From assembly GCF_004217615.1 (NCBI RefSeq), contig NZ_SHLD01000001.1, positions 2,046,001 to 2,110,000 of the forward strand: a stretch of 64,000 nucleotides of DNA, in the 5' to 3' direction. Shown one piece after another: positions 62,501 through 64,000 of the stretch; the stretch's first letter is position 1, and every line of letters begins with the position of its first letter. A program made the translations under genes and the position numbers. The stretch comes from Micromonospora kangleipakensis (GTDB taxonomy: Bacteria; Actinomycetota; Actinomycetes; Mycobacteriales; Micromonosporaceae). Under the pieces are notes generated by a model, which did not search any database, was not told the origin of the DNA, and saw nothing but the letters and a program-made list of their open reading frames with translations.

Positions 62501-64000
62501 GTGACACAGCAAGCTGTCGCGGCACCGCAGCCTGTCCCGACATCGGACAAGCTCGACGCCGCGGTTCTCAAGGTGGCCGGCGTCGTCGTGCTCGGTGCGA
62601 TCATGTCGATCCTGGACGTGACGGTGGTCAGCGTCGCGCTGCCGACGTTCCAGAGCGAGTTCGACGCGTCCTACGCCCGCGTCGCGTGGACAATGACCGC
62701 CTACACGCTCGCGCTGGCCACGGTCATCCCGCTCAGCGGGTGGGCCGCCGACCGGTTCGGCACCAAACGCCTCTACATGGTCGCCCTGGCGCTGTTCACG
62801 ATCGGGTCCGGTCTGTGCGCCACCGCCGACACCATCGGGGAGTTGATCGGGTACCGCGTGCTGCAGGGCCTCGGCGGCGGCATGCTCATGCCGATCGGCA
62901 TGACGATCATGACCCGAGCGGCGGGGCCGCACCGGATCGGCCGGTTGATGGCCGTGCTCGGCATCCCGATGCTGCTCGGCCCGATCGGCGGCCCGATCCT
63001 CGGCGGCTGGCTGATCGACGTGGCGAGCTGGCACTGGATCTTCCTGATCAACCTGCCGATCGGCGTCATCGCGCTGATCTACGCGCACCTGGCCCTGCCG
63101 AAGGACAACCCCCAGCCGTCGGAGTCGTTCGACTTCCTCGGCATGCTGATGCTCTCGCCGGGGCTCGCCCTGTTCCTCTACGGCGTCTCCTCGCTGCCCG
63201 AGGCCGGCACGTTCGCCGACCCCGAGGTGTGGGCGCCCATGCTCATCGGCGCCGCGCTGGTGGTGGCGTTCGTCCTCTACTCCTTCAAGCCGCGGCACCC
63301 GCTGCTCGACCTGCGGCTGTTCCGCAACCGCAGCCTGACCATCGCTGCGGTGACCATGTTCGTCTTCATCATCGCGTTCATGGGCGCCGGCCTGCTCTTC
63401 CCGAGCTACTTCCTGCAGGTACGCGGCGAGTCGACGCTGGCCGCCGGCCTGCTGATGGCGCCACAGGGCATCGGCGCGATGATCACCATGCCGATCGCCG
63501 GGACGCTGGCCGACCGGGTGCCCATCGGCCGTACGGTGCCGTTCGCGCTGGCGCTCATCGTCCTCGGGTTCTTCGCCTTCACCCAGGTCGACCCGAACAC
63601 CTCGTACGTGCTGCTCTGCGGCTCGCTGTTCGTGATGGGTCTGGGCATGGGCGGCACGATGATGCCGATCATGACGTCCGCGCTGAAGACCCTGCACGCG
63701 CAAGAGGTCGCCCGCGGCTCCACGCTGGTGAACATCCTCCAGCAGATCGGCGGCTCCGTCGGTGCCGCGGTGATGTCGGTGATCCTCACCAACGAGCTGA
63801 ACGGCTCCCAGCCGATCCCCGGTGTGACCGACCCGAGCGGCAAGCCGATCACCCAGGCCGGGCTGGCCATCGCCGCCCAGCAGCGGCCGGAACTGACCCA
63901 GCAGTTCCCGGTCGACCCGTCGCTCATCGAGCGCGGGCTCGACTTCGCCGCCAACTCCTTCGCCACGACGTTCTGGGTGGCGTTCGCGCTGGTGCTGCTG
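62501..64000 (+). CDS. DHA2-type MFS drug exporter, 3' end outside window
   Basis: 500 codons from GTG 62501 (AGGAG at a spacing of 5) remain open to the window edge. The first helix has the substrate-gating IMSILDVTVVSVALPTFQ. LSGWAADRFGTKRLYM is MFS motif A and GPIGGPILGGWLID matches antiporter motif C. At least 13 membrane segments are visible, as in 14-helix EmrB/QacA exporters. It is expected to expel hydrophobic drugs by proton antiport. No TetR-type regulator is in the window. Confidence 0.92.
   Translation, partial: MTQQAVAAPQPVPTSDKLDAAVLKVAGVVVLGAIMSILDVTVVSVALPTFQSEFDASYARVAWTMTAYTLALATVIPLSGWAADRFGTKRLYMVALALFTIGSGLCATADTIGELIGYRVLQGLGGGMLMPIGMTIMTRAAGPHRIGRLMAVLGIPMLLGPIGGPILGGWLIDVASWHWIFLINLPIGVIALIYAHLALPKDNPQPSESFDFLGMLMLSPGLALFLYGVSSLPEAGTFADPEVWAPMLIGAALVVAFVLYSFKPRHPLLDLRLFRNRSLTIAAVTMFVFIIAFMGAGLLFPSYFLQVRGESTLAAGLLMAPQGIGAMITMPIAGTLADRVPIGRTVPFALALIVLGFFAFTQVDPNTSYVLLCGSLFVMGLGMGGTMMPIMTSALKTLHAQEVARGSTLVNILQQIGGSVGAAVMSVILTNELNGSQPIPGVTDPSGKPITQAGLAIAAQQRPELTQQFPVDPSLIERGLDFAANSFATTFWVAFALVLL

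Noticed and set aside
62489..63703. 404-aa minus-strand open frame over the MFS gene
   Set aside because: It lies antisense to an unmistakable 14-helix transporter, and is His/Asp/Arg-rich in the usual shadow manner.

Overview
The window is GC-rich DNA with short intergenic gaps, frequent GTG starts and many 4-base gene overlaps (ATGA, GTGA). It carries deazaflavin (F420)-type reductases, ECF sigma factors with C-terminal extensions, a GHKL-kinase/LuxR-type regulator pair, MMPL transporters and DivIVA-like small proteins. Together these point to an actinomycete, most likely of the Micromonosporaceae. That placement is an inference; no rRNA or marker gene is present. No tRNA, rRNA or CRISPR array was seen.

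Layout. 1-16.3 kb is ordinary actinobacterial chromosome: a truncated medium-chain oxidoreductase; an XRE regulator with a small membrane protein; an ECF42-like sigma factor with a DUF998 membrane protein and a DGPF/YCII protein; a membrane/PNPOx fusion and a lipoprotein; a secreted M1 peptidase; and two convergent MMPL transporters, one divergent from a two-component system. 16.7-17.5 kb is a broken ATPase/helicase gene.

17.66-41.7 kb is a defence island. First comes a tightly overlapping plus-strand operon of six genes: a 1551-aa fusion of a sacsin/Hsp90-like GHKL ATPase with an SF2 helicase, a NERD-nuclease/SF1 helicase, DrmA, DrmB, an XPB-like SF2 helicase and a small protein with two copies of a YINE motif. 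DrmA and DrmB mark it as DISARM-related, but no DrmC-like PLD nuclease and no operon-internal methylase was found, and the first two genes are not DISARM genes. Next is a second set on the minus strand: a MORC/MutL-like GHKL ATPase, a PD-(D/E)XK protein, a Z1-domain ATPase, an AspBHI-N-like modification reader that lacks a nuclease, and a C5-cytosine methylase, with a convergent Vsr nuclease. This matches the known class of restriction systems that use MutL/MORC ATPases, but a roughly 1-kb DDE insertion sequence sits between the methylase and the rest.

41.8-44.3 kb is a scar-like zone of gene fragments, a GntR regulator, three tiny overlapping genes (one DivIVA-like) and a GIY-YIG protein. 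44.3-48.5 kb returns to housekeeping and regulatory genes (MarR, phosphodiester glycosidase, alpha/beta hydrolase, ECF sigma with SnoaL-like tail, STAS).

48.6-55.2 kb is a complete type I Wadjet system (jetA-jetB-jetC-jetD), which acts against plasmids. Just beyond it lie a truncated relative of the YINE protein and an IS607-type element with a dead transposase but an intact-looking TnpB. 57.6-64 kb holds secreted proteins, gene fragments produced by rearrangement, a SMI1/KNR4 protein and the start of an MFS drug exporter. The window therefore concentrates at least three multi-gene defence systems plus an RNA-guided nuclease remnant within about 40 kb.
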